Positions 35,436 through 43,974 of a stretch of 64,000 bases of DNA are shown piece after piece. Numbering within the stretch: the stretch's first letter is position 1; each line of letters opens with the position of its first letter. Made by a program: the position numbers and the translations under genes. Source of the stretch: Rhodanobacter sp. DHB23 (lineage in GTDB: Bacteria > Pseudomonadota > Gammaproteobacteria > Xanthomonadales > Rhodanobacteraceae). The stretch lies in contig NZ_JACYXK010000027.1 of NCBI RefSeq assembly GCF_014842975.1, forward strand, positions 186,001 to 250,000, written 5' to 3'. The notes beneath the pieces are model-generated. The model was not told where the DNA came from. It saw only the letters and a list, made by a program, of their open reading frames with translations, and did no database searches.

Positions 35436-36104
35436 ATGGAACCGATCAGACCAAGGCAGGCAGCCCGCATGGAAAACATGGCACCGCAGCCGCTGCGCGA
35501 GGAGCACGTACGCCAGCGTCATCTGGATCGGCTGGTGATGATGTCGGACGGCGTCTTCGCGATTGCGATGACCTTGTCGGCGGTGGAACTGAGGCCGGAG
35601 CTGTTGCCGGGGAAATCGCTGCTGGAGACGTGGGCGACGCCGCTGGGCATTTATTTCCTGAGCTTCACTGTCATCGCGGGCGTGTGGTACGCGCATCGCC
35701 GTACCCTGGCCCACCTGCGCGATGTGGACAACGTGACTACCGGGCTCAACCTGCTGCTGCTCAGCCTGGTGGCCCTGATGCCTGTGGTGGTCCGATTCCT
35801 GCTGACCGACCCCTCCCGACGGATCAACAATGCCGGCATGATCGCTTACGGAGTCGCCATGGCGACGACCTATGGCTGTCTTGCGCTGACCTGGGGTTAT
35901 CCCGCGCTGTATGCCGGCCTGGCGCCCCATGTTTCGCGCCGCCAGGCCTGGGGCTGGCTGCTGGAGTACCTGTTCGTCTCCGTAGTGTTCCTCGCCATGG
36001 CGTTGTTCGGCCTGCGTCTGGTGACGCTTGCCGTGCTGGTGGCCGCGGCAGGCGTGGTCATGCGCATCGCTTCGTTCTGGCTGGGGCGCACGGGCAAGAC
36101 CTGA
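35436..36104 (+). CDS. TMEM175-family potassium-channel-like membrane protein (DUF1211)
   Basis: A 222-residue protein with six membrane helices. The TMEM175 signature lies at the start of helix 1 (RLVMMSDGVFAIAMTLSAVEL; the usual FSD is MSD here). Bacterial TMEM175 proteins are tetrameric leak channels for potassium. The start at 35436 (MEPIRPRQ) or 35469 (MENMAPQ) is plausible, and an earlier Met at 35373 is less so. It stands alone, divergent from fpr. Confidence 0.82.
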   Translation: MEPIRPRQAARMENMAPQPLREEHVRQRHLDRLVMMSDGVFAIAMTLSAVELRPELLPGKSLLETWATPLGIYFLSFTVIAGVWYAHRRTLAHLRDVDNVTTGLNLLLLSLVALMPVVVRFLLTDPSRRINNAGMIAYGVAMATTYGCLALTWGYPALYAGLAPHVSRRQAWGWLLEYLFVSVVFLAMALFGLRLVTLAVLVAAAGVVMRIASFWLGRTGKT

Positions 36105-36211
36105 CGATCAGCATCATCGCCCGCGTGCGCCGGTCGCGCGCGGGTTCGCGCCGGCCAGCGCCCCGGCGACCACGCTGCGTGTCATGGCGTGGATGGCTCC
36201 AATCGCGGAGA

Positions 36212-37225
36212 ATGGCCACCTTGATGACACTCGCAAGCACCCCTTTTCCGCCCATCGACACCGCGTCCTGGCGCCTCTCCGTTGCCCCGATGATGGACTG
36301 GACGGACCGGCACTGCCGCTTCTTCCACCGCCTGCTCTCCCCGCACGCGCGCCTGTACACCGAGATGGTGACCAGCGCGGCGCTGGTGCGCGGCAAACAG
36401 CTGCGCCTGCTCGAACACAGCCACGAAGAGCATCCGGTGGCGCTGCAGTTGGGCGGCAGCGAGCCGGCCGAGCTGGCCGAGGCGGCGCGGCTGGGTGCGG
36501 CGGCCGGCTACGACGAGATCAACCTCAACGTGGGCTGCCCGTCCGACCGCGTGCAATCCGGCCGCTTCGGCGCTTGCCTGATGTACGAACCGGCGCTGGT
36601 GGCCGACTGCGTGAAGGCGATGCGCGACGCGGTGGCCGTGCCGGTGACGGTGAAGTGCCGCATCGGCGTGGACGAGCAGGATGACTACGCCGACCTGCAG
36701 CACTTCACCGAAACCATGCTGGAAGCCGGCGTCGAAGTGCTGGTGGTGCATGCGCGCAAGGCCTGGCTGAAGGGCCTGTCACCGAAGGAAAACCGCGAGA
36801 TCCCGCCGCTGGACTACCCGCGCGTGCATCGGCTCAAGCGCGAATTCCCGCAGCTGGTGATCGCGATCAACGGCGGCATCACCACGGTGGAGCAGGTGCA
36901 GGCGCAACTGGCCGAGCTGGACGGCGTAATGCTGGGCCGCGCCGCCTACCACGACCCGTACCTGCTGGCCCGGCTCGAACACGCGTTGTACGGCACGCCC
37001 CTGCCAAGCCGCGAGGACGTGCTGCTGCGCCTGCGCCACTACGTCGAGGCCGAGCTCAAGCGCGGCACCGCGCTCAAGCACATCACCCGCCACCTGCTGG
37101 GCCTGTACCAGGGTGAGCCAGGCGCGCGCGGCTTCCGCCGCGTGCTCAGCGAAGGGGCGCACCTGCCGGGCGCGGGCTGGGCCCTGCTCGAGCAGGCCAT
37201 GGCTCCGCTGCGGCCGGCCGCGTGA
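36212..37225 (+). CDS. dusA: tRNA-dihydrouridine synthase A
   Basis: Reduces uridines 20/20a of tRNA D-loops using FMN and NADPH. About 337 residues. It has the FMN barrel N-terminus RLSVAPMMDWTDRHCRFF, the catalytic Cys in SGRFGACLM, NVGCPSDRVQ, the VKCRIGVDEQDDY segment (DusA-specific D-x-x-D-x-Y) and the INGGI phosphate loop. Start uncertain: ATG at 36212 has GGAG too close, while ATG at 36224 has it about 13 bases upstream. The region just before the gene is GC-rich with no recognised site. Confidence 0.94.
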   Translation: MATLMTLASTPFPPIDTASWRLSVAPMMDWTDRHCRFFHRLLSPHARLYTEMVTSAALVRGKQLRLLEHSHEEHPVALQLGGSEPAELAEAARLGAAAGYDEINLNVGCPSDRVQSGRFGACLMYEPALVADCVKAMRDAVAVPVTVKCRIGVDEQDDYADLQHFTETMLEAGVEVLVVHARKAWLKGLSPKENREIPPLDYPRVHRLKREFPQLVIAINGGITTVEQVQAQLAELDGVMLGRAAYHDPYLLARLEHALYGTPLPSREDVLLRLRHYVEAELKRGTALKHITRHLLGLYQGEPGARGFRRVLSEGAHLPGAGWALLEQAMAPLRPAA

Positions 37226-37308
37226 CAGCCGCCGCCCGTCCGGTCACTATTCAGCCCTGCTCGCCCAAACTGAACGACCAGAGACATCCCCCATGGTCGA
37301 GGCATGAC

Positions 37309-37644
37309 ATGAAAACCCGCCGCATCCTCCCGCTGCTCGCGCCGCTGGCGCTGGCGCTGGGCATGAGCCCGGCGTTCGCGCAGGCGCAGGCGCAGGCCAA
37401 GCCCGGCGACCTCAGCCTCGGCGAAGCCGTGAACAAGGCCAAGCTGGAATCCAAGGGACAGGTGCTGTCGGCCGAATCGCGCCACTATGACCGCCGCACC
37501 GAGTACCGCATCAAGGTGCTCACGCCGGAAGGCCACGTGCAGGTGATGAACATACCGTCCAGTGGCAGCGACAGCATCCGGCAGTCCGCCCAACCAAACC
37601 GCAACCCGTCCGGCCGGCGCGCCGGAGGCAAGGAGAGACACTGA
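37309..37644 (+). CDS. Secreted PepSY-like protein upstream of phoP
   Basis: A 111-residue exported protein. The signal peptide is cut after AFA, followed by the Gln/Ala-rich QAQAQAQAK. A PepSY-like body has LSLGEAVNKAKLESKGQVLSAE and EYRIKVLTPEGHVQVMN. PepSY proteins often sit beside PhoP/PhoQ-type systems in Xanthomonadales and may modulate sensor input. The stop and the phoP ATG share bases (TGATG), so translation is coupled. The C-terminal third (Ser/Arg/Asn-rich) looks disordered. Confidence 0.78.
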   Translation: MKTRRILPLLAPLALALGMSPAFAQAQAQAKPGDLSLGEAVNKAKLESKGQVLSAESRHYDRRTEYRIKVLTPEGHVQVMNIPSSGSDSIRQSAQPNRNPSGRRAGGKERH

Positions 37645-38336
37645 TGCGCATCCTCTTGGTGGAAGACGAAGCCCCACTGCGCGAGACGCTGGCGGCACGC
37701 CTGAAGCGCGACGGCTTCGCCGTCGATGCGGCGCAGGACGGCGAAGAGGCGCTCTACCTCGGTCGCGAGGTGCCGTTCGACCTCGCCATCATCGACCTGG
37801 GCCTGCCCAAGATGTCCGGCATGGACCTGATCAAGGCCCTGCGCGAGGCCGGCCAGCGCTACCCGGTGCTGATCCTCACCGCGCGCGGCGGCTGGCAGGA
37901 CAAGGTGGAGGGCCTCAAGCAGGGCGCCGACGACTACCTGGTCAAGCCGTTCCACGTCGAGGAACTGCTGGCGCGCATCAACGCGCTGGTGCGCCGCGCC
38001 AGCGGCTGGTCCAAGCCCGTGCTGGCCTGCGGCCCGATCAAGCTGGACACCACCGCGCAGACGGTGACGGTGGAAGACAAGATCGTCGACCTCACCAGCT
38101 ACGAGTACAAGGTGCTGGAATACCTGATGCTGCACGCCGGCGAGCTGGTCTCCAAGGCCGACCTCACCGAGCACATCTACCAGCAGGACTTCGACCGCGA
38201 CTCCAACGTGCTGGAAGTCTTCATCGGCCGCCTGCGCCGCAAGCTGGACCCTGAAGGCGCCCTCAAGCCCATCGAGACCGTGCGTGGACGCGGATACCGT
38301 TTTGCCATCCCCCGCACCGACGGCGACGACGAGTGA
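37644..38336 (+). CDS. phoP: OmpR/PhoP-family response regulator
   Basis: A 230-residue response regulator. The receiver domain has the acidic pair E7/D8, phospho-acceptor D51 (AIIDLGLP), T79 and K101 (DYLVKPF). The winged-helix DNA-binding domain begins at about 130 (LTSYEYKVLEYLM...). It ends with the typical RGRGYRF motif. Its partner is PhoQ, whose gene overlaps it by 53 bases. In related plant and soil bacteria this pair responds to low magnesium and cationic peptides. Confidence 0.93.
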   Translation: MRILLVEDEAPLRETLAARLKRDGFAVDAAQDGEEALYLGREVPFDLAIIDLGLPKMSGMDLIKALREAGQRYPVLILTARGGWQDKVEGLKQGADDYLVKPFHVEELLARINALVRRASGWSKPVLACGPIKLDTTAQTVTVEDKIVDLTSYEYKVLEYLMLHAGELVSKADLTEHIYQQDFDRDSNVLEVFIGRLRRKLDPEGALKPIETVRGRGYRFAIPRTDGDDE

Positions 38337-39714
38337 GCGGGCGCCGCGCCGCCCGCTCTCGCTGGCGGCGCGCTCGGCCATCACCACCGGACTGGTACTG
38401 GCCGCCTTCCTCGGGCTGGTCGGCGTGGCCATGTCCGTGGCCAAGCAGAAGAGTGCGCTCAACAACCTGCAGGAACGCCTGAGCGACGCCGCCCTCGCCG
38501 ACATCATCACGCACACCGACGTCAACCGCGACGGCCGCCTGCTGCCGCCCGATTCGCCGCCGCAGAAGTTCTCCCAGCCCGGCTCGGGGCTGTACGCGAT
38601 GATCCTGGGACCGAACGGCTACCGCTGGACATCCGTCTCGGCGCTCGACAGCAACTTCAGTTTCCTGCAGCCGCTGCCGGTGGGCCAGCACCAGTTCGCC
38701 GGCCCGATCGATACCCGCATGGGCCGGGTGTACTACTACGCCACGGGCGTGGCGTTCGACTCGCTGGACGGCAGCAAGTCGACGCCCGCCACCGTCATGG
38801 TGGCGCAGACCGAGCAGCAGTTCGAAGGCGAGAACGCGGTGTACCGGCGCACGCTGGCGCTGTGGCTGTCGGTGCTGGGCGTGATGCTGATCGTGCTGCA
38901 GCTGCTGCTTCTGCGCTGGAGCCTCACCCCGCTGCGCAAGGTGGCCAGCGAGATGAGCCGGGTCGAGCGTGGCGACAGCGACCACCTGGACAGCCAGTAC
39001 CCGCTGGAGCTGACCGGCCTCACCGAGCGCATCAATGCCTTCATCGACAGCGAGCGCGAGCAGCGCACGCGCTACCGCCACACCCTCGCCGACCTCGCGC
39101 ACAGCCTGAAGACGCCGCTGGCGGTGATCCGCTCGCAGATGGAATCCGTCGGCGACGACCCCGCCCGGCGCAGCGTGCTCGACCAGGTGCGCCGCATGGA
39201 CGAGCTGGTCGCCTACCAGCTGGCGCGCGCGGCCACCTCGGGCCGGCAGACCTTCGCCGCCGCCATTCCCATCGCCAGCCACGCCGAGGACCTGGTGCAG
39301 AGCCTGGAGAAGGTCTACGCCGCCAAGAACGTGCTGTGCGAGTTCGACATCGAGGACGGCACCTCCTTCCACGGCGAGTTGAACGACCTGCTGGAGCTGA
39401 TGGGCAACCTGCTGGAAAACGCGTTCAAGTGGACGCGCCACCACGTGCTGCTGGTGGTGCAGAAACAGCCGCAACCGGGCCGCGCCCGCCCCGGCCTGTT
39501 GCTCAGCGTCGAGGACGACGGCCCCGGCATCGCCGAGGACAAGATCGAGAAGGTGCTGCAACGCGGCGTGCGCGGCGACGAACGCGTGCAGGGCCACGGC
39601 ATCGGCCTGTCCATCGTGCAGGACATCGTGCGCGCCTATCGCGGCGAACTGACGGTGGACCGCTCCCCCGACTTCGGCGGCGCCCGTTTCAGCGTGAAGC
39701 TGCCCCCCGAGTAG
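38284..39714 (+). CDS. phoQ: PhoQ-type sensor histidine kinase
   Basis: A 476-residue two-helix sensor. The first membrane segment spans about 31-50, the periplasmic loop 51-190, the second segment 192-211, and a HAMP linker follows. The H-box has H273 (LAHSLKTPL), the N-box is NLLENAFKW, and the G-boxes are DDGPGI and GHGIGLS. The periplasmic loop contains FSFLQPLPVGQHQFAGPID. The GTG start at 38284 lies inside phoP (53-base overlap). A TTG at 38302 would shorten the overlap; no in-frame ATG precedes the first helix. Its TAG stop is part of a REP element. Confidence 0.9.
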   Translation: MDADTVLPSPAPTATTSERAPRRPLSLAARSAITTGLVLAAFLGLVGVAMSVAKQKSALNNLQERLSDAALADIITHTDVNRDGRLLPPDSPPQKFSQPGSGLYAMILGPNGYRWTSVSALDSNFSFLQPLPVGQHQFAGPIDTRMGRVYYYATGVAFDSLDGSKSTPATVMVAQTEQQFEGENAVYRRTLALWLSVLGVMLIVLQLLLLRWSLTPLRKVASEMSRVERGDSDHLDSQYPLELTGLTERINAFIDSEREQRTRYRHTLADLAHSLKTPLAVIRSQMESVGDDPARRSVLDQVRRMDELVAYQLARAATSGRQTFAAAIPIASHAEDLVQSLEKVYAAKNVLCEFDIEDGTSFHGELNDLLELMGNLLENAFKWTRHHVLLVVQKQPQPGRARPGLLLSVEDDGPGIAEDKIEKVLQRGVRGDERVQGHGIGLSIVQDIVRAYRGELTVDRSPDFGGARFSVKLPPE

Positions 39715-39914
39715 GAGCGGCTTCAGCCGCGATTGGCTTTGTCGCGGTGGCTTCAACCACGACCCACCCTGGTCGGGCCAATTCCTTCAGCGGTCCGCCA
39801 ATCGCGGCCGGGGCCATGGCGATAGATGGCAACAAGGCCCATGGCAGCAAAGCCACGGCGATAGGGTCATCAAGAACTGTCGCGGCTGAAGCCGCTCCTG
39901 CGCGCCGCTCCTAC
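39711..39914. repeat. GTAG-type REP cluster between phoQ and a convergent gene
   Basis: Forward GTAGGAGCGGCTTCAGCCGC lies at 39711. A diverged palindrome, gtcgcggtggcttcaaccac, lies near 39740. Inverted copies are at 39880-39898 (tcgcggctgaagccgctcc) and 39903-39914 (ending gctcctac). It is arranged as an inverted pair, like BIME units. The GTAG at each outer end provides the TAG stop of phoQ and of the gene at 39911-40243. Confidence 0.85.
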
Positions 39915-40243
39915 TGGATCGAGCCTGGCAGCAGGGATTGCCAGCCCAGCGTGGCCGGCTTCGCGGTCGTGGGCGCGGAAATCCGGCCACCATGCTCGCC
40001 GCTGCCAGCGCCGCGGCCATCGGCATCCGCATTGTCCGCATCGCCGCCACGGCGGGGCGGGGTGCAGTCGCGGTTGAGCCCCAGTGCGTCGCTGGCGGCA
40101 TTGCCGCTGGCGTCGCGCGCGCCGTTGTCCGCCGCGGAACGGCTGGGGGTGGCGACGTCGCGGTCGCCCATGTCCGCCGCCATGGCCGTGCCCATGCCGG
40201 CCAAGCCGATCAGGCAACCGATCATCCAATGTCTGGCACGCAT
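39911..40243 (-). CDS. Small secreted Asp/Gly-rich protein of unknown function
   Basis: A 110-residue protein with a good signal peptide (MRARHWMIGCLIGLAGMGTA, likely cut after AMA). It is followed by a low-complexity region rich in Asp, Asn, Gly and Ala (DADNADADGRGAG) and a C-terminal LGWQSLLPGSIQ. No family is recognised. The composition suggests a disordered periplasmic or secreted protein. It is convergent with phoQ; the stop codon belongs to a REP sequence. The case for it being a real gene rests on the signal peptide. Confidence 0.55.
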   Translation of the reverse strand: MRARHWMIGCLIGLAGMGTAMAADMGDRDVATPSRSAADNGARDASGNAASDALGLNRDCTPPRRGGDADNADADGRGAGSGEHGGRISAPTTAKPATLGWQSLLPGSIQ

Positions 40244-40377
40244 GACTGGGTACCCCTTGATGCGCAGGCGAGATTCCCGATCCTCGCAGAAACCCGGGCG
40301 CCGGCGCCAGTGCCGCTGCCGGCCCCGCCGCGCCCGGCTAGAATCCGCCGGATGCGTGCCACCCTCCCCCTCTCCTG

Positions 40378-41367
40378 ATGCAAGCCGCCGACCTGTTGGC
40401 CGAACTGGCCGCGGGCGAGTCGCGCTCCGGCGTCGAACTCGCCGCCAGGGCGGGCGTGACCCGCGCCGCCGTGTGGAAACAGATCGAGGCGCTGCGCGCG
40501 CGCGGCGTGCCGATCGAGGCCGGCGGCAGCAGCGGCTACCGGTTGCCGTGGCCCGTACAGCTGCTGGATGCCGGACGCATCCGCGCCGCCCTGCCCGCCG
40601 GCCTCGCCGCACAGCTGGGCGCGCTGGAAGTGCACTGGGAACTCGATTCCACCTCCAGCGAACTGCAGCGCCGCGGCGCCGCCGCACCCGACCTGTCCGT
40701 GCTGATGGCCGAGACGCAGAGCGCGGGGCGTGGCCGGCGCGGCCGCCCCTGGCTGTCGCCGCCGGGGCTGAACATCTATCTGTCCTGCGTGAAACGCTTC
40801 GATGCCGGTTTCGCCGCGCTGTCGGGCCTGTCGCTGGCGATCGGCGTGATCGTGCTGCGCACGCTGGCGGCGCTGGGCATCACGGGCGCGGGCCTGAAGT
40901 GGCCGAACGACGTGCTCGCGGCCGCACCCGGCGCCGCGCCCGGCAAGCTGGCCGGCATCCTCGTCGAATTGAGCGGCGAATATCAGGGCCCCTGCGCCGC
41001 GGTCATCGGCATCGGCCTCAACCTGCGGCTCACCGACGCGCTGCGCGGGCAGGCCGGCCAGCCGACCTGCGACCTCGCCGCGCTGGCCGGCGGCGCGCCG
41101 CCGGACCGCAATCGCGCCGCCGCCGCACTGATCGCCGCCCTGGCCGAAGGCCTGCGCCAGTTCGAGCGCGAAGGCTTCGCCGCGTTCGCCGGCGAATATG
41201 CCCGCCACGACCTGCTGCACGGCCAGTCGCTGCGGCTCAGCGGCGCCGGTGGCGAACGCGATGGCACCGGCGCCGGCGTGGACGGCCGCGGCGCCCTGCT
41301 GCTGCGCCTGCCCGACGGCGAGACGCAGCGCATCGACAGCGCCGACGTCACGGTGCGCCGCGCGTGA
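40378..41367 (+). CDS. birA: Biotin--[acetyl-CoA-carboxylase] ligase / biotin operon repressor
   Basis: A 329-residue bifunctional BirA. The N-terminal winged helix (about 1-60: SRSGVELAARAGVTRAAVWKQIEAL) binds DNA. The central ligase has the biotinyl-AMP loop GRGRRGRPWLSPPG at about 119 and the catalytic Lys in LKWPNDVL at about 172. The C-terminal SH3-like domain holds the ADGRGALLLR-type hairpin. It attaches biotin to the carrier protein and may repress biotin synthesis. It overlaps coaX by four bases (GTGA), a pairing seen in many gammaproteobacteria. Confidence 0.95.
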   Translation: MQAADLLAELAAGESRSGVELAARAGVTRAAVWKQIEALRARGVPIEAGGSSGYRLPWPVQLLDAGRIRAALPAGLAAQLGALEVHWELDSTSSELQRRGAAAPDLSVLMAETQSAGRGRRGRPWLSPPGLNIYLSCVKRFDAGFAALSGLSLAIGVIVLRTLAALGITGAGLKWPNDVLAAAPGAAPGKLAGILVELSGEYQGPCAAVIGIGLNLRLTDALRGQAGQPTCDLAALAGGAPPDRNRAAAALIAALAEGLRQFEREGFAAFAGEYARHDLLHGQSLRLSGAGGERDGTGAGVDGRGALLLRLPDGETQRIDSADVTVRRA

Positions 41368-42101
41368 AGCTGCTCCTGGACCTGGGCAACACCCGCCTGA
41401 AGTGGGCGCTGCAGCGCCACGGCGACCGGCTCGCCGGCGGCGCGGTGGCGTGGAACGAGGACGTGGCGGCAAGCCTGGCCGCCGCGTGGTCGACGCTGGC
41501 GCCGCCCAGCGCCGTGTTCGGTGCCTCGGTGGTGGATGCCGCGCGCGAACGACAGGTCGCCGCCTGCGTCGCCGCCGCGTTCGCGCGTGAACCGCAATGG
41601 CTGCGCACGCCCGCCGAGGCCTGCGGCGTGCGCAACGCCTATGCCGAGCCGCAGCGGCTGGGCGTGGACCGCTTCCTCGCCATGCTCGCCGCCCGCGCCG
41701 ATGGCCTCGCGCCCTGCGTGCTGGCCGGCGTGGGCACCGCGCTGACGCTGGATGCGCTGGCCGCCGACGGCCGCCATCTCGGCGGCCTGATCGCGCCGGG
41801 GCCGCGGCTGATGCAGCAGTCCCTGCTGGGCGCCACCGCGCAGGTGCGGCCCGCGCACGCGGGCACCATCGTCGAGGCGGCGGACAACACCGCCGACGCG
41901 GTGGCCTCCGGCTGCTGGCTGGCGGCGGCGGCGCTGGTCGAACGCTTCGCGTCGCGCATGGCGCCCGCGCTGGGCGGCGCGCCCGCGCTGCGCCTGGGCG
42001 GCGGCGACGCGGAAACCCTGTTGCCCCTGCTCGCCACCCCCGCGCAACTCGTCCACGACGGCGTGCTGCGCGGACTGGCGGCCTGGGCCGCGGCACAATA
42101 G
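41364..42101 (+). CDS. coaX: Type III pantothenate kinase
   Basis: The first enzyme of coenzyme A synthesis, 245 residues, ASKHA fold. It has the phosphate-1 motif DLGNTRLKW at residues 6-14, GVDRFLAM and GVGTALTLD. It has no feedback-sensitive CoaA features. The GTG start overlaps the birA stop. Compared with relatives it is complete. It is followed 30 bases later by a SPOR-domain protein, a conserved birA-coaX-SPOR order. Confidence 0.94.
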   Translation: MKLLLDLGNTRLKWALQRHGDRLAGGAVAWNEDVAASLAAAWSTLAPPSAVFGASVVDAARERQVAACVAAAFAREPQWLRTPAEACGVRNAYAEPQRLGVDRFLAMLAARADGLAPCVLAGVGTALTLDALAADGRHLGGLIAPGPRLMQQSLLGATAQVRPAHAGTIVEAADNTADAVASGCWLAAAALVERFASRMAPALGGAPALRLGGGDAETLLPLLATPAQLVHDGVLRGLAAWAAAQ

Positions 42102-42134
42102 GCGAACGCCGCTGGCGTGAATGACGGGGGATCG

Positions 42135-42839
42135 ATGTTCCTGCGATTGCTGTTCGTGTTGCTGGTCATGCTCAACATCGTGGCCGGGGCCTGGCTGTTC
42201 CTCGGCCAGCCGTATGCGCGCGTGCCTGCGGCCACCGACCCCGGCGTGCCGGAACTGCGCCTGCTTTCCGAGCTGCCCGCGCAGGCAGCCACGGCGGCGC
42301 CTGCCGCCGGCACCTCGACGCCGGCACCGCCCCCCGCGGCCACGAGTGCGGACGACGCGGACACGCCCGGCACGGACGGCAGCGCCGGGCTGCGCTGCCT
42401 CACCCTCGGCCCGTTCGCCACGCCGCACGACCTGCTGCAGGCGCGCACCGCGCTCACGCCCGTCGCCAGGCGCATGCGCTCGCGCCAGGAACAGGTCGCG
42501 CAGTCGCGCAGCTGGTGGGTCTACCTGCCCGCGCCCGCCAGCCGCGCGCAGGCGCTGGCCCTGACCAGGCAACTCGCCGCGCACGGCATCAGCGACTACT
42601 TCGTGGTCGGCGGCGGCGACCAGCCCAACACGGTCTCGCTGGGCCTGTTCAAGGACCAGGACAACGCGCGCAAGCGCCGTGCCGAGGTGGTCACCGCCGG
42701 CTTTCCCGCCCGCATCACCGAACGCAGCGAAACCGCGCCGCAATACTGGCTGGACCTGGTGGCCGAAGGCAGCGGCATAGACTGGCACAGCCGCGTCCAC
42801 GCCGACGGCGTGGGCTCGCACAGCACATCCTGCTTTTGA
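42135..42839 (+). CDS. SPOR-domain membrane protein
   Basis: A 234-residue protein. It has one N-terminal membrane helix (FLRLLFVLLVMLNIVAGAWLFL), a Pro/Ala/Thr linker (about 45-85), then a C-terminal SPOR-like domain from about 85 with CLTLGPFATPHDLLQART and VSLGLFKDQDNARKRRAEV. SPOR domains bind denuded glycan at division sites. The start at 42135 has GGGGGAT just upstream; a GTG 18 bases earlier is possible. The tRNA-Thr gene begins 27 bases after the stop. Confidence 0.82.
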   Translation: MFLRLLFVLLVMLNIVAGAWLFLGQPYARVPAATDPGVPELRLLSELPAQAATAAPAAGTSTPAPPPAATSADDADTPGTDGSAGLRCLTLGPFATPHDLLQARTALTPVARRMRSRQEQVAQSRSWWVYLPAPASRAQALALTRQLAAHGISDYFVVGGGDQPNTVSLGLFKDQDNARKRRAEVVTAGFPARITERSETAPQYWLDLVAEGSGIDWHSRVHADGVGSHSTSCF

Positions 42840-42866
42840 ACATCCCCTGCTAGAATCGCTCGCTGC

Positions 42867-42939
42867 GCCGGCATAGCTCAGTTGGTAGAGCAACTGATTT
42901 GTAATCAGTAGGTCGCGGGTTCGATTCCTGCTGCCGGCA
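42867..42939 (+). tRNA. tRNA-Thr (anticodon TGT)
   Basis: A 73-base cloverleaf. The acceptor stem GCCGGCA pairs with TGCCGGC. The D-arm is GCTCAGTTGGTAGAGC and the anticodon arm ACTGA-TTTGTAA-TCAGT has anticodon TGT (threonine). The T-arm is GCGGG-TTCGATT-CCTGC and the discriminator is A. CCA is not encoded (GAC follows). No duplicate of its 3' end was seen, so there is no sign of an integrated element. Confidence 0.97.
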
Positions 42940-43024
42940 GACCCCTCCCCCGCTCGAAACGGCCCCGTTGCAGCCGACCCGTTACACTTGATGGCTGCAA
43001 GTCATCGACGTGGACACCAGCAAC

Positions 43025-43939
43025 ATGAGCAAGCAGACCATCGCCCTGGTGGGCGTCCCCACCGACATCGGCGCAGGCCATCGCGGCGCATCCATGGGCC
43101 CGGAGGCGCTGCGCGTGGCGCAGATCGCGGAAAAGCTGCGCGCGCGCGGGCTGGAAGTGGTCGACCGCGGCAACCTGCACGGCCCGCACAACCCCTGGCT
43201 GCCGCCGGTGAACGGCTATCGCCACCTCGCCGAAGTGACGGCGTGGAACCAGGCAACGCATGCGGCGATCCACGCCGAACTGGCGCAGGGCCACCTGCCG
43301 ATCATGCTGGGCGGCGACCACTGCCTGGCGATCGGCACGATCAGCGCGATCGCGCGCCACTGCCGCGAGCAGGGCAGGAAGCTGCGCGTGCTGTGGCTGG
43401 ATGCGCACGCCGACTTCAACACCGCCACCATCACGCCCTCCGGCAACATCCACGGCATGCCGGTGGCCTGCCTGTGCGGCAACGGCCCCGCCGAGCTGGT
43501 GCAGATCGGCGGCCACGTGCCGGCGACCACGCCCGACGTGTTCCGCCAGATCGGCATCCGTTCGGTGGACGAGGGCGAGAAGCGGCTGGTGCGCGAGGCG
43601 CAGATCGTCGTGCACGACATGCGCAGCATCGACGAGATGGGCATGCGCAGCACGATGGAGCAGGCGCTCGCCGGCATGGACGACGACACCCACCTGCACG
43701 TGAGCTTCGACGTGGATTTCCTCGACCCGATCATCGCGCCCGGCGTGGGCACCACGGTGCGCGGCGGCCCGAACTACCGCGAGGCGCAGCTGTGCATGGA
43801 GATGATCGCCGACAGCGGCCGGCTCGGCTCGCTCGACATCGTCGAGCTGAACCCGGCGTTCGACAAGCGCAACCAGACCGCGAAGCTCGCGGTGGACCTG
43901 GTCGAGTCGCTGTTCGGCAAATCCACCCTGCTGCGCTGA
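43025..43939 (+). CDS. rocF: Arginase
   Basis: Hydrolyses arginine to ornithine and urea, 304 residues, Mn2+-dependent ureohydrolase. Metal motifs are GGDHCLAIGT, DAHADFNT and SFDVDFLDP, with the NIHGMPVACL substrate loop. The C-terminal VELNPAFDKRNQTAKLAVDL is typical of Bacillus-type arginase rather than agmatinase. The start MSKQTIALVGVP at 43025 is preferred over a GTG five codons earlier. trpS follows after a 7-bp tandem repeat. Confidence 0.95.
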   Translation: MSKQTIALVGVPTDIGAGHRGASMGPEALRVAQIAEKLRARGLEVVDRGNLHGPHNPWLPPVNGYRHLAEVTAWNQATHAAIHAELAQGHLPIMLGGDHCLAIGTISAIARHCREQGRKLRVLWLDAHADFNTATITPSGNIHGMPVACLCGNGPAELVQIGGHVPATTPDVFRQIGIRSVDEGEKRLVREAQIVVHDMRSIDEMGMRSTMEQALAGMDDDTHLHVSFDVDFLDPIIAPGVGTTVRGGPNYREAQLCMEMIADSGRLGSLDIVELNPAFDKRNQTAKLAVDLVESLFGKSTLLR

Positions 43940-43942
43940 TGC

Positions 43943-43970
43943 GAATCCCGAATCCCGAATCCCGAATCCC
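43943..43970. repeat. Four tandem GAATCCC units before trpS
   Basis: A perfect heptamer repeat, four copies, lies between the rocF stop and the trpS ATG (4 bases from the latter). It could be read in frame with trpS from an ATG at 43939, making slipped-strand changes there able to shift that frame. Confidence 0.95.
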
Positions 43971-43974
43971 GAGC

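Noticed and set aside
38862-41360. Long open frame running from phoQ across birA
   Set aside because: Out of frame with phoQ and birA. Only the segment from 41364 (coaX) is a real gene.
42867-42939. tRNA-Thr as an integration site
   Set aside because: No repeated tRNA 3' end, integrase or island-like content downstream; arginase and trpS follow.
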